A stretch of 64,000 nt of DNA, taken from contig JBJEUF010000092.1 of the NCBI GenBank assembly GCA_051883695.1, forward strand, positions 62,001 to 126,000, given 5' to 3'. The notes beneath the pieces are model-generated. The model had not been told where the DNA came from. It saw only the letters and a list, made by a program, of their open reading frames with translations, and searched no databases. Made by a program: the position numbers and the translations under genes. This DNA is from UBA11524 sp051883695. GTDB taxonomy: Bacteria > Bacillota > Clostridia > Christensenellales > Aristaeellaceae. Shown piece by piece: positions 41,532 through 49,285 of the stretch (positions within the stretch are counted from its first letter, which is position 1; every line of letters begins with the position of its first letter).

Positions 41532-41672
41532 AGACGGCGCCATCCGCCCATGTGAAGATGGGGCGAAGCCCCTGGGCGGGAAGAAGTACATCGGCTGAGG
41601 ACTGCGGCATCCGCCCATGTGAAGATGGGGCGAAGCCCCTGGGCGGTAAGGAGTACATCGGCTGAGGACTGC
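41507..41672 (+). repeat. 67-bp tandem array repeating the serS 3' end
   Basis: The terminal serS segment GGGCGGTAAGGAGTACATCG (from 41507) recurs at 41574 and 41641, exactly 67 bases apart, each time with a stop codon. Between copies lies a 35-38 base hairpin segment: CCCAT/ATGGG and GGGGC/GCCCC arms. The following GGACTGC also repeats. Because 67 is not a multiple of three and the first copy ends in a stop, the repeats do not lengthen the protein. Confidence 0.9.
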
Positions 41673-41698
41673 ACTACTGTGGTCAGAATCGCATAACG

Positions 41699-41750
41699 AT
41701 CCGGACGGTGCGCCATCTCCATCAGGGAATGGCTGACCGTCCGGATTTCG
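41699..41750 (+). terminator. Terminator of serS
   Basis: ATCCGGACGGT (41699-41709) pairs perfectly with ACCGTCCGGAT (41736-41746), with inner GCCAT/ATGGC pairs, followed by TTTCG. Confidence 0.85.
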
Positions 41751-41783
41751 TGTCCGCTGTGATAATTTCTCCCTGCCGCCCCC

Positions 41784-41812
41784 TTGTTTTGCGGCGCCCA
41801 AGAAGGTATAAT
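41784..41812 (+). promoter_or_regulatory. Promoter of the priA-def-fmt cluster
   Basis: TTGTTT (41784-41789), a 17-base spacer, then TATAAT (41807-41812). Confidence 0.75.
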
Positions 41813-41876
41813 GAATATTGGGGGTCTATGACCCTTTATTCAGGATGGCTATTTTCATTTCAGGGGGTGATAGGAG

Positions 41877-44114
41877 ATGTACGCGCAGGTCATTGTGGAC
41901 ATTGTGCATGAGAACGTAGCCCGTACCTTCTCCTATCGCATTCCCGATGGGATGCAGCTCTCCGTCGGTCAGCGGGTGGAGGTTCCCTTTGCCCGGATGA
42001 TCAAGGAGGGCGTGATCGTCGGCTTTGCCGATACGTGCGATGTGCCGCCGGAAAAGCTGCGGGAGATTCGCGCGCCGCTGGAGGAATATCCCGCCATTCT
42101 GCCCGATCTGCTGAGGCTCGCCCGCCGGATGTCGGAGGATGCCCACTGTCCGCTGGCGGAGACGCTCCGGCTGATGCTCCCGGCTGAGATGCGCGGCGGG
42201 CGCGTCCATGTGAAATCGCAGCCCGTGGCGCAGCTGGCGATTGCCCCGGAGCAGGCCGATGCGGCGATTGAGGCACAGGGTCGCTCGCGCAAGCGGCGGA
42301 TGCTGCTGAACCTCCTCCGGGACGGCGGAACAAAGACGGTCGGCGAATTGAAGATGCTCGTCCGGGAGCCGCTGGAGGCCCTCCGACAGCTGGAGGAAGC
42401 CGGGCTGATCGTCATGCGCCAACAGGAGGTGCTGCGCCGCCCGGGCGGCGACGAGCCGGAGAAAGCCGTGCCCGACCCGACACTCACCCCGCAGCAGCAG
42501 GAGGTTCTGGACGTGGTGTTGCCCGCGATGGCGAAGGGGGAGGGCCGGTTCCTGCTCCACGGCGTGACGGGCAGCGGCAAGACGGAGGTGTTCATCCGCC
42601 TGGTGCGTGAGGTGCTCAAGCGCGGCAGGGCCGCGATGATCCTCGTCCCGGAAATCGCGCTGACGCCGCAGATGGTCAGCTGGTTCCGCTCGCGCTTTGG
42701 CGCGGTGGCGGCGGTGCTGCACTCGCGGCTCTCGCCCGGCGAGCGCTTTGACGAATGGCGGCGAATCCGCCGGGGGGACGCGCGGGTCATCATCGGCGCA
42801 CGCAGCGCGGTGTTTGCGCCCTGCGAGCGTCTGGGGCTCATCGTCGTGGACGAGGAGCACGAAACAACCTACCTGTCCGATAGACATCCCCGCTACGATG
42901 CGCGGGATGTGGCGGCCTGGCGCTGCGAGCAGGAGGGCGCGACGCTGCTGCTGGCCTCCGCAACGCCCTCCATCCTGTCCTTTGCACGGGCACAGCGCGG
43001 GGACTATACGCTGCTGGAGATGCCCAATCGCGTGGGCAACCGTCCGTTGCCGCAGGTGACGCTGGTGGATATGCGGCAGGAGATGGAGGCGGGCAACCGC
43101 AGCGTGTTTTCCGGGCTGCTGAAGGCGAAGCTCCGGGAGTGCATGGCCCGCGGGGAGCAGGCGATGCTGCTGATGAACCGGCGCGGCTACAGCTCCTTCG
43201 TCAGCTGCCGCAGCTGCGGGATGACGATGAAGTGCCCCAACTGCGATGTGGCGCTGACCTATCATCTGAACGGCGGCGACGGCAGGCTGCACTGCCATTA
43301 TTGCGGGCATGTGGCCGATACGCCCCAGCGCTGTCCCTCCTGCGCGAGCCGGTATATCCGCTACTTCGGGGCCGGTACGCAGAAGGTGGAGGAGGAGCTG
43401 CAAGGGCTCTTCCCCGAGGTCAGAACCGTGCGCATGGACGTGGACACGACCGGCGGGAAGGACGGTCACGCGAAGCTGCTGGACGAGTTCCGCAGCGGAC
43501 GGGCGCGCATCCTTGTGGGCACGCAGATGATCGCCAAGGGCCTTGATTTCCCGAGGGTGACGCTGGTGGGCGTGGTGGCGGCGGACATGACGCTGAACCT
43601 GCCCGATTACCGCAGCCGGGAGCGCACCTTTCAGCTCCTGACGCAGGTGGCGGGCCGTGCCGGGCGCGGCGGCATTCCCGGCGAGGTTGTGATTCAGACC
43701 TACAAGCCGGAGGACGAGACGATCGTCGCCTCCGCCCGGCAGGATTACCGCGCCTTTTTTGAGCAGGAATTCCAGCGGCGGCGGACGGCGCTGTATCCGC
43801 CCTTCACCATCATGGCGCGGCTGCTGGTGGAAAGTCCGGCGGAAGCGGCGGCGCAGCGGACGGCTGCCGCGCTGCATGAGCGCTGCCGGAAGCTGCTGGA
43901 GTCCCATCCCCTTTGGAAGAAGCGCACGCTGATGATGCGGCTGGATCAGCCGGGCGTGAAGGTGCTGCGGGGCAAAGCCCGCTGGCATGTGATGTTCAAG
44001 CTGCTTGTACACCCCCAGACAGAGGAATTTGTCGCCGCCCTGACAGAAATGGCCCGAGAGCCCTTCGAGGGCGCCGAGGTGTACTTTGAATATAATCCGA
44101 CAACGATGATGTAA
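41877..44114 (+). CDS. priA: Primosomal protein N' (replication restart helicase PriA)
   Basis: Restarts stalled replication forks by unwinding DNA 3'-5' and loading DnaB/DnaC-type helicase. A 745-residue protein with an N-terminal DNA-binding domain (AQVIVDIVHENVARTFSYRI). It has Walker A HGVTGSGKTEVF near residue 227, DEEH box VVDEEHETTYL near residue 323, and ASATPS (motif III). Two zinc knuckles occur at CRSCGMTMKCPNCD and CHYCGHVADTPQRCPSC. VGTQMIAKGLDFPRVTLV and QVAGRAGRGG are motifs V and VI. The ribosome site is GGGGG nine bases before ATG. First gene of the translation/signalling cluster. Confidence 0.96.
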   Translation: MYAQVIVDIVHENVARTFSYRIPDGMQLSVGQRVEVPFARMIKEGVIVGFADTCDVPPEKLREIRAPLEEYPAILPDLLRLARRMSEDAHCPLAETLRLMLPAEMRGGRVHVKSQPVAQLAIAPEQADAAIEAQGRSRKRRMLLNLLRDGGTKTVGELKMLVREPLEALRQLEEAGLIVMRQQEVLRRPGGDEPEKAVPDPTLTPQQQEVLDVVLPAMAKGEGRFLLHGVTGSGKTEVFIRLVREVLKRGRAAMILVPEIALTPQMVSWFRSRFGAVAAVLHSRLSPGERFDEWRRIRRGDARVIIGARSAVFAPCERLGLIVVDEEHETTYLSDRHPRYDARDVAAWRCEQEGATLLLASATPSILSFARAQRGDYTLLEMPNRVGNRPLPQVTLVDMRQEMEAGNRSVFSGLLKAKLRECMARGEQAMLLMNRRGYSSFVSCRSCGMTMKCPNCDVALTYHLNGGDGRLHCHYCGHVADTPQRCPSCASRYIRYFGAGTQKVEEELQGLFPEVRTVRMDVDTTGGKDGHAKLLDEFRSGRARILVGTQMIAKGLDFPRVTLVGVVAADMTLNLPDYRSRERTFQLLTQVAGRAGRGGIPGEVVIQTYKPEDETIVASARQDYRAFFEQEFQRRRTALYPPFTIMARLLVESPAEAAAQRTAAALHERCRKLLESHPLWKKRTLMMRLDQPGVKVLRGKARWHVMFKLLVHPQTEEFVAALTEMAREPFEGAEVYFEYNPTTMM

Positions 44115-44127
44115 GGAGAGAGAACCG

Positions 44128-44619
44128 ATGGCGATTCGTAAGATTGTGCGCATTGGCGACGACACGCTGCGCAAGGAGTGCCGCCCGCAGGAGAAGTTCG
44201 ACCTGCGTCTGGCGATCCTGCTCAAGGATATGGCGGATACCATGTACCGCGCCGAGGGCGTGGGCCTGGCCGGGCCGCAGGTGGGCGTGCTGCGCCGGGT
44301 GGCGGTGATCGATATCGGCGATGGCCTCGTCGAGCTGGTGAACCCTGTGATTACCAGCCGCGACGGATCCCAGACGGGCCGCGAGGGCTGCCTGTCCCTG
44401 CCGGGCCGTCAGGCGGTGGTGACCCGTCCCAACCGGGTGACGGTGACCTATCAGGATCGCCACGGCGAGAAGAAGGAGCTGACGGCCGAGGGCTTCTTTG
44501 CCCGGGCGGTCTGCCATGAGCTGGATCATCTGGACGGCACGCTGTACATCGACGTGATGGACCGCGAGCTGACGCCGGAGGAAATCGAGGGACATATCCC
44601 GGAGGACGACGCGCAATGA
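44128..44619 (+). CDS. def: Peptide deformylase
   Basis: Removes the formyl group from nascent N-terminal Met, using Fe2+ or Ni2+. A 163-residue enzyme with all three motifs: GVGLAGPQVGV (G-x-G-x-A-A/G-x-Q) near residue 46, EGCLSLPG near residue 88 with the metal-binding Cys, and CHELDHLDG near residue 131 with H-E-x-x-H. In this motif the family's Q/E-H-E-x-D-H is intact. It lies 13 bases after priA with a GGAGAG ribosome site and overlaps fmt by four bases. Deformylase and formyltransferase form a functional pair. Confidence 0.97.
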   Translation: MAIRKIVRIGDDTLRKECRPQEKFDLRLAILLKDMADTMYRAEGVGLAGPQVGVLRRVAVIDIGDGLVELVNPVITSRDGSQTGREGCLSLPGRQAVVTRPNRVTVTYQDRHGEKKELTAEGFFARAVCHELDHLDGTLYIDVMDRELTPEEIEGHIPEDDAQ

Positions 44620-45557
44620 GAATCGTTTTCATGGGAACGCCGGAGTTCGCGGTGCCGTCCCTGAAGGCGCTGTGTGATAACGGCTACGAGGTCGTGGGTG
44701 TGTTCACGCAGCCTGACCGTCCCAGGGGGCGCGGCAACAAGGTGGCGTTCTCCCCGGTCAAGCAGCTTGCGGCGGAAAGGGGCATCCCCGTGTTCCAGCC
44801 CCAGCGCATCCGCAGGGACGGCGTGGAGGATTTGAAGGCGCTTGCGCCCGACCTGTGCGTTACGGCGGCCTTCGGGCAGATTCTCTCGCAGGAGATTCTG
44901 GACATCCCGCGTTTGGGGACCGTCAATGTTCATGCATCGCTGCTGCCGCGCCATCGGGGCTCCGCGCCCATCAACTGGGCGATTCTGCAGGGGGACGAGA
45001 CGGTGGGCGTGACGACGATGATGACCGACAGGGGCATCGACACCGGCGACATGCTGCTCAGGGCGGAAACGCCCCGCATTCCGGGGGAGACGGCGGGCGA
45101 AATGACCCTGCGCATGGCGGAATTGGGCGCGAAGCTGCTGATTGACACGCTGCGGCAGCTGGAGGCCGGGACGCTCGTACGCATCCCGCAGGATCATGCG
45201 CGCATGACCTATGACCCCATGCTGACCAGGGAGATGGGCGTCATCGACTGGACACAGGATGCATCGGCGATCGTGAACCGCATCCACGGCCTGAATCCCT
45301 GGCCGGGCTGCTCAACGGCGATCCCCGGCGGGCGGCTGAAGCTGCTGCGGGCGGAAACCGCACAGGGCACGGGTGTACCGGGCGAGATTGTCACGGCTGA
45401 CCCGAAGGCGGGGCTGACCATCGCCGCGGGAAGCGGCGCGGTGACGATCACCCAGCTGCAGGCTCCCGGTGGCAAGCCCATGCATGCGAAGGACTATCTG
45501 CGCGGTCATCCGATGACCGTCGGCAGCGTGCTGAAAGAGGAAGAGAGCAATGGATAA
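44616..45557 (+). CDS. fmt: Methionyl-tRNA formyltransferase
   Basis: Formylates the initiator Met-tRNA with 10-formyl-tetrahydrofolate. A 313-residue enzyme that begins MRIVFMGTPEFAVPSLKAL. It has HASLLPRHRGSAPINWAILQ near residue 107, with the catalytic Asn-His-Asp set (N-V-H-A-S-L-L-P-x-x-R-G) and GVTTMMTDRGIDTGDML (the Asp). The C-terminal domain (HGLNPWPGCSTAI) binds the tRNA acceptor. It overlaps def by four bases and rsmB by eight. The initiator tRNA it acts on is encoded at 30.4 kb. Confidence 0.97.
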   Translation: MRIVFMGTPEFAVPSLKALCDNGYEVVGVFTQPDRPRGRGNKVAFSPVKQLAAERGIPVFQPQRIRRDGVEDLKALAPDLCVTAAFGQILSQEILDIPRLGTVNVHASLLPRHRGSAPINWAILQGDETVGVTTMMTDRGIDTGDMLLRAETPRIPGETAGEMTLRMAELGAKLLIDTLRQLEAGTLVRIPQDHARMTYDPMLTREMGVIDWTQDASAIVNRIHGLNPWPGCSTAIPGGRLKLLRAETAQGTGVPGEIVTADPKAGLTIAAGSGAVTITQLQAPGGKPMHAKDYLRGHPMTVGSVLKEEESNG

Positions 45558-47358
45558 TCAGAACAGGGGAGGCCGGAACGGCGGCTCTGGTGGGAACAGA
45601 CCTGCGAATCAGGGCGCAAAGCGTTCCTTTGGTGGAAACAAACCGCCGTATGGCGGCAAGAATGGTGGCCATGGTGGTTTCAAGGCTGCGAATGGCGAGA
45701 ATAGGGACACCTTCGGTGGAAAGCGAACCTTTTCGCAGGGCGCAAAACCGGCCTTCGGTGGGGATCACGCCCAGAATGGCGACAGGAAGCCTGCCTTCCG
45801 TGGGGAGAAGCCTGCATACCGTGGGGAGAAACCTGCGATAAGTGGGGAAGGAAGCCAAAACCGCACCCCGAATTCTGCGTTTGGTGGAAAGGAACATGCG
45901 CGTCCTGCGGGAAAACCAGGGTTTGGTGGCAAGCCGGTGGGGAATCGTCCCTATTCCGGTACTGGTCGTCCGGGGATGCGTCCGGCGCGCCCTGCCGCGG
46001 AGCGCAAGCCCCGCCCCGAGCAGCAGGAGGGGCTGCCGGCTCGCCGTCTGGCGCTGGAGGTCATCCGCGCGGTGACGGAGGAGAACAAGTTCATCCACCT
46101 TGTCATGGACGAAAAGCTGCGCAGCTGCGGCTTGCCGGTCATCGACCGCCGTCTGGCGGCGCGTCTGGCTTATGATACCATCGAGTGCAAAATCTATCTG
46201 GACTGGGTGCTGGATCAGATCATGGCCAAGCCGGATACCGACATCAAGCTGCGCAACATCCTGCGTCTGGGCGCGTGTCAGATTCTGCTGGAGGATCGCA
46301 TCCCCGAGAGCGCCGCGTGCAACACCTCCGTGGTGCTGTGCAAGGAGCTGGGCATGGAGGGGCTGGCGGGCGTGTGCAACGGCATCCTGCGCAACCTTGT
46401 CCGCCAGAAGGACGAATTGAGGTTCCCGGATCCGCAGGCGGAGCCGATCAAGGCGCTGTCCATCCGTCACAGCGTGCCGGAATGGCTGGTGGAGAAGCTC
46501 GTGGCCGACTGGGGCGACATGGCCATCGACCTGATGAGCACCCGGAGCCACGACAGCTACATCACCGTGCGCCCGAACCTGACCCGTATGGATGACGCGG
46601 CCTTCGAGGCCTTCCTGTCCGAGAAGGTCTGGGAGCATGAGCCCGGTCGGGTGCCCCACGCCTGGCGCATCCGCAACATGGCGGAGATCGCGCATGACGC
46701 GGGCTTTGTGGGCGGCAAATTCTCCATCCAGTCCGAATCCTCCATGATGGCGGCGCTGGCGGTTGACCCCCGGCGCGGGATGCAGATCCTGGACTGCTGC
46801 GCGGCGCCGGGCGGCAAGAGCTGCCTGATGGCGGAGATGATGGGCGCGTCCGGCCGCGTGCAGGCGTGGGAGCTTCATGCGCACCGCACCGACCTGATTG
46901 CCGCGCAGGTCAGGCGGCTGGGCCTTGAAAACGTGCGCCCGATGCAGCGCGATGCGACCGTCTACCGTCCCGACCTGGAGAACACGATGGACGCGGTGCT
47001 GCTGGACGCGCCCTGCTCAGGTCTGGGTGTGATGGCGGACAAGCCCGATGTGAAGTACCGCGTGACGGCGGAGTCCGTGGCGGAGCTGGTGGCGCTGCAG
47101 GCAAAGCTGCTGGATACCGTCGCACCCTATGTCAGGCGCGGCGGCACGCTGGTGTATTCCACCTGCTCCGTGCTCAAGGACGAGAATGTCCGTCAGGCGC
47201 AGGCGTTTCTGGCGCGGCATCCGGAGTTTGAGCTGGCGCCGCTGCCGGAGAGCATTCCGGCGGAATTCCGTGAGAAGGCGGACGTGGGGCTGCAGCTGCT
47301 GCCCAACCGGGACGGCGTGGAGGGCTTCTACATCTGCCGGATGCGGCGCAGGCGCTGA
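45550..47358 (+). CDS. rsmB: 16S rRNA (cytosine-967-C5)-methyltransferase RsmB with a long RGG/GK-rich N-terminal tail
   Basis: Methylates C967 of 16S rRNA. At 602 residues it exceeds the roughly 430-450 of the family. Residues 1-150 are a low-complexity, disordered tail of G, K, N, R and P (units such as FGGNKPPYGGKNGG, AFRGEKPAYRGEKPA, GKPGFGGKP). The NusB-like RNA-binding domain follows (ARRLALEVIRAVTEENKFIH). The methyltransferase then has the SAM motif DCCAAPGGKSCLMAEM near residue 416, the catalytic LDAPCSGLGVMADKPDV, and YSTCSVLKDEN. It overlaps fmt by eight bases. Confidence 0.93.
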   Translation: MDNQNRGGRNGGSGGNRPANQGAKRSFGGNKPPYGGKNGGHGGFKAANGENRDTFGGKRTFSQGAKPAFGGDHAQNGDRKPAFRGEKPAYRGEKPAISGEGSQNRTPNSAFGGKEHARPAGKPGFGGKPVGNRPYSGTGRPGMRPARPAAERKPRPEQQEGLPARRLALEVIRAVTEENKFIHLVMDEKLRSCGLPVIDRRLAARLAYDTIECKIYLDWVLDQIMAKPDTDIKLRNILRLGACQILLEDRIPESAACNTSVVLCKELGMEGLAGVCNGILRNLVRQKDELRFPDPQAEPIKALSIRHSVPEWLVEKLVADWGDMAIDLMSTRSHDSYITVRPNLTRMDDAAFEAFLSEKVWEHEPGRVPHAWRIRNMAEIAHDAGFVGGKFSIQSESSMMAALAVDPRRGMQILDCCAAPGGKSCLMAEMMGASGRVQAWELHAHRTDLIAAQVRRLGLENVRPMQRDATVYRPDLENTMDAVLLDAPCSGLGVMADKPDVKYRVTAESVAELVALQAKLLDTVAPYVRRGGTLVYSTCSVLKDENVRQAQAFLARHPEFELAPLPESIPAEFREKADVGLQLLPNRDGVEGFYICRMRRRR

Positions 47359-47382
47359 TTTCATTTGTGGAGGATCGCATTG

Positions 47383-48453
47383 ATGACCGAGCTGACAGGG
47401 CTCTTTCTATCCGAGCTGACGGACTGGTGCCGGGAGCGGAAGCTCCCTGCCTTCCGGGCGAAGCAGATTTTCCGGTGGATCCATCAGGGCGCGGATTTTG
47501 ACGGGATGACCAATCTGCCCCTTGCACTGCGGGAGCAGCTGAAGGCCGAAGCCGTCGCGCAGCCGGTTCGCATCCTGCAGGAGCGGCGCTCGGAGCTCGA
47601 CGATACGGTGAAGTTCCTTTTCGGATTGCGGGACGGGAATTGCGTCGAAGGCGTGCTGATGCACTATCATCATGGGTATACCCTGTGCATTTCCACGCAG
47701 GTGGGCTGCCGGATGGGCTGCGCCTTCTGCGCGTCCACGCTGGAGGGCTGCGTCCGCAGCCTGACGGCCGGAGAGATGCTGGGGGAGGTGCTGTGCGCCA
47801 ACCGGTATATCGCGGACAACGCCCTGCCCATCGAGGAAGGACAGAGCCCGCGGGTGCACAACCTGGTGCTCATGGGCAGCGGTGAGCCGCTGGATAATTA
47901 TGACAACGTGATGCGGTTTCTGCGGCTCCTGCGGGAGCCGGAGGGCGTGCAGATCGGCCTGCGGAACGTGAGCCTGTCCACCTGCGGCATCGTGCCGAGG
48001 ATGTACCAGCTGGCGGAGGAGGATCTGCCGGTGACCCTCAGCGTGTCCCTCCATGCGCCCAATGACGACATCCGCCGTCAGACCATGCCCATCGCCAAAG
48101 CGTATCCGATGGACGAGCTGCTGAAGGCCTGCCGGAACTACGTGGAAAAGACCGGCCGCCGCGTCATCTTTGAATACGCGCTGGTGGGCGGTGTGAACTG
48201 CGAGGAGAAGCACGCCGTTGAGCTGGCTTTGAGGCTGCGCGGACTGCAGTGCCATGTGAACCTGATTCCGCTGAACGCGGTGGAGGAGCGCGATTTGAAG
48301 GGCGTATCGGAGGCGACGGTTCGCCGCTTCATGACCACGCTGGAAAACCTGCACATTTCCGTCACCCGCCGCCGGGAGATGGGCGATGATATCGAGGGCG
48401 CCTGCGGCCAGCTGCGCCGCAAGACCCTGCAGCAGAACAACGACGAAAAATGA
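47383..48453 (+). CDS. rlmN: 23S rRNA (adenine-2503-C2)-methyltransferase / tRNA methyltransferase RlmN
   Basis: A radical-SAM enzyme that methylates A2503 of 23S rRNA and A37 of some tRNAs at C2. A 356-residue protein; the cluster motif C-x(3)-C-x-x-C is CRMGCAFC near residues 112-119, preceded by CISTQVG. The SAM motif VLMGSGEPLDNYDNV is near residue 165, and the second catalytic cysteine should be near the C-terminus (GACGQLR). Cfr resistance enzymes are close relatives, but the genome setting is that of rlmN. I took ATG 47383 because TGGAGG lies nine bases before it, not the in-frame TTG at 47365. Confidence 0.95.
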   Translation: MTELTGLFLSELTDWCRERKLPAFRAKQIFRWIHQGADFDGMTNLPLALREQLKAEAVAQPVRILQERRSELDDTVKFLFGLRDGNCVEGVLMHYHHGYTLCISTQVGCRMGCAFCASTLEGCVRSLTAGEMLGEVLCANRYIADNALPIEEGQSPRVHNLVLMGSGEPLDNYDNVMRFLRLLREPEGVQIGLRNVSLSTCGIVPRMYQLAEEDLPVTLSVSLHAPNDDIRRQTMPIAKAYPMDELLKACRNYVEKTGRRVIFEYALVGGVNCEEKHAVELALRLRGLQCHVNLIPLNAVEERDLKGVSEATVRRFMTTLENLHISVTRRREMGDDIEGACGQLRRKTLQQNNDEK

Positions 48454-48466
48454 TGGGAGAGCAGCC

Positions 48467-49285
48467 ATGATCCGCAAGTATCACTTCACCCGGGACTCAA
48501 GGAAGCGTCTGACGGATTTTGCAAGCGACAGGGAAGCCGCGGTTCCCGCGAAGGAGGACACCGGAGCGGTGCTGATCGAATGCGGCGTTACGCATGTGGG
48601 CAAGGTACGCGCGAAGAATCAGGACGTATTGCTGGAAGCGGAGGAGATCGGCCTGTACGGCGTGGCGGACGGCATGGGCGGCCACAACGGCGGTGAAACG
48701 GCCTCAGCCGCCGCCCGGGACGAGCTGCTCCATGCCCTGCAGGGCCAGAAGCCCTCGCTGGATGCGCTGCGCAGCGCCTTCGAGGCGGCAAATACCGCGA
48801 TCTACAGGCAGCAGCAGGAGGACGAAAAGCTCTCCGGAATGGGCACCACGCTCTCCGTCCTGTGGATGAGCGAGTTCTTCGTGTACATCGGGCATGTGGG
48901 GGACAGCCGCATCTACTGCCTGCGGGAGGGCAAGCTCCAGCAGATGACGGACGATCACTCCCTCGTGGCTGAACTGGTGCGCCTGGGCTATCTGACGCCG
49001 GAGCAGGCGGAGAATCATCCCAACCGGAACGTGATCACCCGCGCGGTGGGCACGGAGGAGAAGATTGACGTTGACCTTGCCGTGGAGGAACGCCGCTCAG
49101 GTGACATCTGGCTGGTTTGCTCCGACGGTCTGCACGGCTGTGTGTCCGATGCGGAGATGGAGGCGGCGCTGAAGGAGAATGAGCCGAAGGAGGCTGTGAA
49201 CAGGCTTTTGCAGGCGGCGCTGGATGCGGGCGGACGGGATAACATCAGCGTGATCGTCCTGTGTGACGGGGAGGCCGCGCGATGA
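48467..49285 (+). CDS. prpC: PP2C-type Ser/Thr protein phosphatase (PrpC/Stp)
   Basis: Removes phosphates placed by the neighbouring PASTA kinase, with two Mn2+/Mg2+. A 272-residue protein whose first ~45 residues are an extra basic tail before the core. Metal-binding and catalytic motifs: VGKVRAKNQDVLL near residue 47 (R-x-x-N-Q-D), YGVADGMGGHNGGETAS near residue 64, HVGDSRIYCLREGKL, and LVCSDGLHGCV, with GGRDNISVIVL at the end. The start at 48467 is inferred from GGGAGAG nine bases upstream. It overlaps prkC by four bases. Confidence 0.95.
   Translation: MIRKYHFTRDSRKRLTDFASDREAAVPAKEDTGAVLIECGVTHVGKVRAKNQDVLLEAEEIGLYGVADGMGGHNGGETASAAARDELLHALQGQKPSLDALRSAFEAANTAIYRQQQEDEKLSGMGTTLSVLWMSEFFVYIGHVGDSRIYCLREGKLQQMTDDHSLVAELVRLGYLTPEQAENHPNRNVITRAVGTEEKIDVDLAVEERRSGDIWLVCSDGLHGCVSDAEMEAALKENEPKEAVNRLLQAALDAGGRDNISVIVLCDGEAAR

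Noticed and set aside
41507..41672. Possible CRISPR array at the serS 3' end
   Set aside because: Only three units, the repeats are the serS coding end, the intervals are alike and not unique spacers, and no cas genes are present.
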